From assembly GCA_018109965.1 (NCBI GenBank), contig JAGBFE010000200.1, positions 1-6,676 on the forward strand: DNA of 6,676 nt. The letters are read 5' to 3'. How positions within the stretch are numbered: position 1 is the first letter of the stretch; every line of letters begins with the position of its first letter. Below are positions 6,435 to 6,676 of this stretch, one piece after another. The notes beneath the pieces were generated by a model that did no database searches, was not told the DNA's origin, and was given only the letters and a program-made list of their open reading frames with translations. Source of the stretch: Oscillospiraceae bacterium (GTDB taxonomy: Bacteria > Bacillota_A > Clostridia > Oscillospirales > Ruminococcaceae). The translations under genes were made by a program, and so were the position numbers.

Positions 6435-6440
6435 TATAAT
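6412..6440 (+). promoter_or_regulatory. Possible distal rightward promoter
   Basis: TATAAT (6435-6440) with a weak -35, ttcaac (6412-6417), at 17-bp spacing. It overlaps the inverted repeat. Transcription from here would give a leader of about 170 nt for the gene at 6618. It is weaker than the proximal promoter because of its -35. Confidence 0.35.
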
Positions 6441-6522
6441 ATGTGAACAATGTCGAAAAAAGTATAATTATATCTGCGCAATGCACAATATTCAGTATTA
6501 CAAAAAAATTTAAAAGTTATTA

Positions 6523-6551
6523 TTGAAAACATAGAAAGAATATTTTATAAT
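6523..6551 (+). promoter_or_regulatory. Proximal sigma-A promoter for the rightward gene
   Basis: TTGAAA (6523-6528) and TATAAT (6546-6551) with an optimal 17-bp spacer. The predicted start is near 6558, about 60 nt before the ATG at 6618. The rest of bases 6250-6617 is AT-rich with no credible gene. Confidence 0.7.
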
Positions 6552-6617
6552 AATTCTGTTAAGGATAAAGTTAAATTTTCCCTTGGTGAAATCTTTAAAA
6601 ATATAGGAGAGAAAAGT

Positions 6618-6676
6618 ATGGAAAAAAATGTACGTCCTGAAACTATGGCAAGAATAACAACTCCAGAACTTGCGAA
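6618..6676 (+). CDS. N-terminal fragment of an unidentified protein, cut by window end
   Basis: ATG at 6618 follows AGGAG (6605-6609) with 8-nt spacing. The reading frame stays open to the last base and gives MEKNVRPETMARITTPELA and a partial codon. It is divergent from the activase operon, with a good promoter at 6523-6551. Nineteen residues are too few to identify a family and I do not assign one. There is no signal peptide, so a cytosolic protein is likely. Confidence 0.75.
   Translation, partial: MEKNVRPETMARITTPELA

Noticed and set aside
6304..6513. 69-codon plus-strand ORF in the divergent spacer
   Set aside because: It has no ribosome site, overlaps the promoter and both palindromes, and its composition is that of AT-rich spacer translated by chance.

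Overview
The window looks like a chromosomal piece of a low-to-moderate G+C Gram-positive anaerobe, most likely a gut-type member of the Clostridia (Oscillospiraceae/Ruminococcaceae-like). This is an inference from strong AGGAGG-type ribosome sites, TTG starts, consensus sigma-A promoters in AT-rich spacers, the style of the secreted protein, and the oxygen-sensitive 2-hydroxyacyl-CoA dehydratase/activase family. I cannot name the species.

Layout. Bases 1-194 hold a terminator-like hairpin for an unseen gene to the left, then an extended -10 promoter and a strong ribosome site. Bases 195-1280 (+) encode a 361-residue secreted protein with a signal peptide, a series of xNGG rungs (probable beta-helix) and a Cys/His-rich tail. 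A bidirectional terminator at 1305-1334 serves this gene and the convergent operon. Bases 1370-1589 hold a MITE-like insertion: 13-bp terminal inverted repeats, a flanking 7-8-bp direct repeat that includes the marR stop codon, and a nested TGTCATTCTGA-type hairpin repeat.

The main unit is a three-gene minus-strand operon, read from right to left. It comprises a 973-aa tandem activase-type ATPase with a C-terminal HgdB-like half (6249-3328), a 430-aa HgdB-like 2-hydroxyacyl-CoA dehydratase-related protein starting one base after the first gene's stop (3326-2034), and a MarR-family regulator (1994-1584). As I recall the family, the first two usually form one polypeptide of about 1,400 residues; here it is split at a domain linker with its own ribosome site. 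The proposed mechanism is ATP-driven electron transfer from an Fe-S activase to an Fe-S partner. The substrate is unknown.

Bases 6250-6617 are a divergent control region. It carries a near-perfect TTGACA/TATAAT promoter for the operon, a 12-bp palindrome over its -35, a second larger inverted repeat, and one or two rightward promoters. A rightward gene starts at 6618 and is cut off by the window end after about 19 codons. The MarR protein encoded in the operon is the obvious candidate to bind these palindromes.
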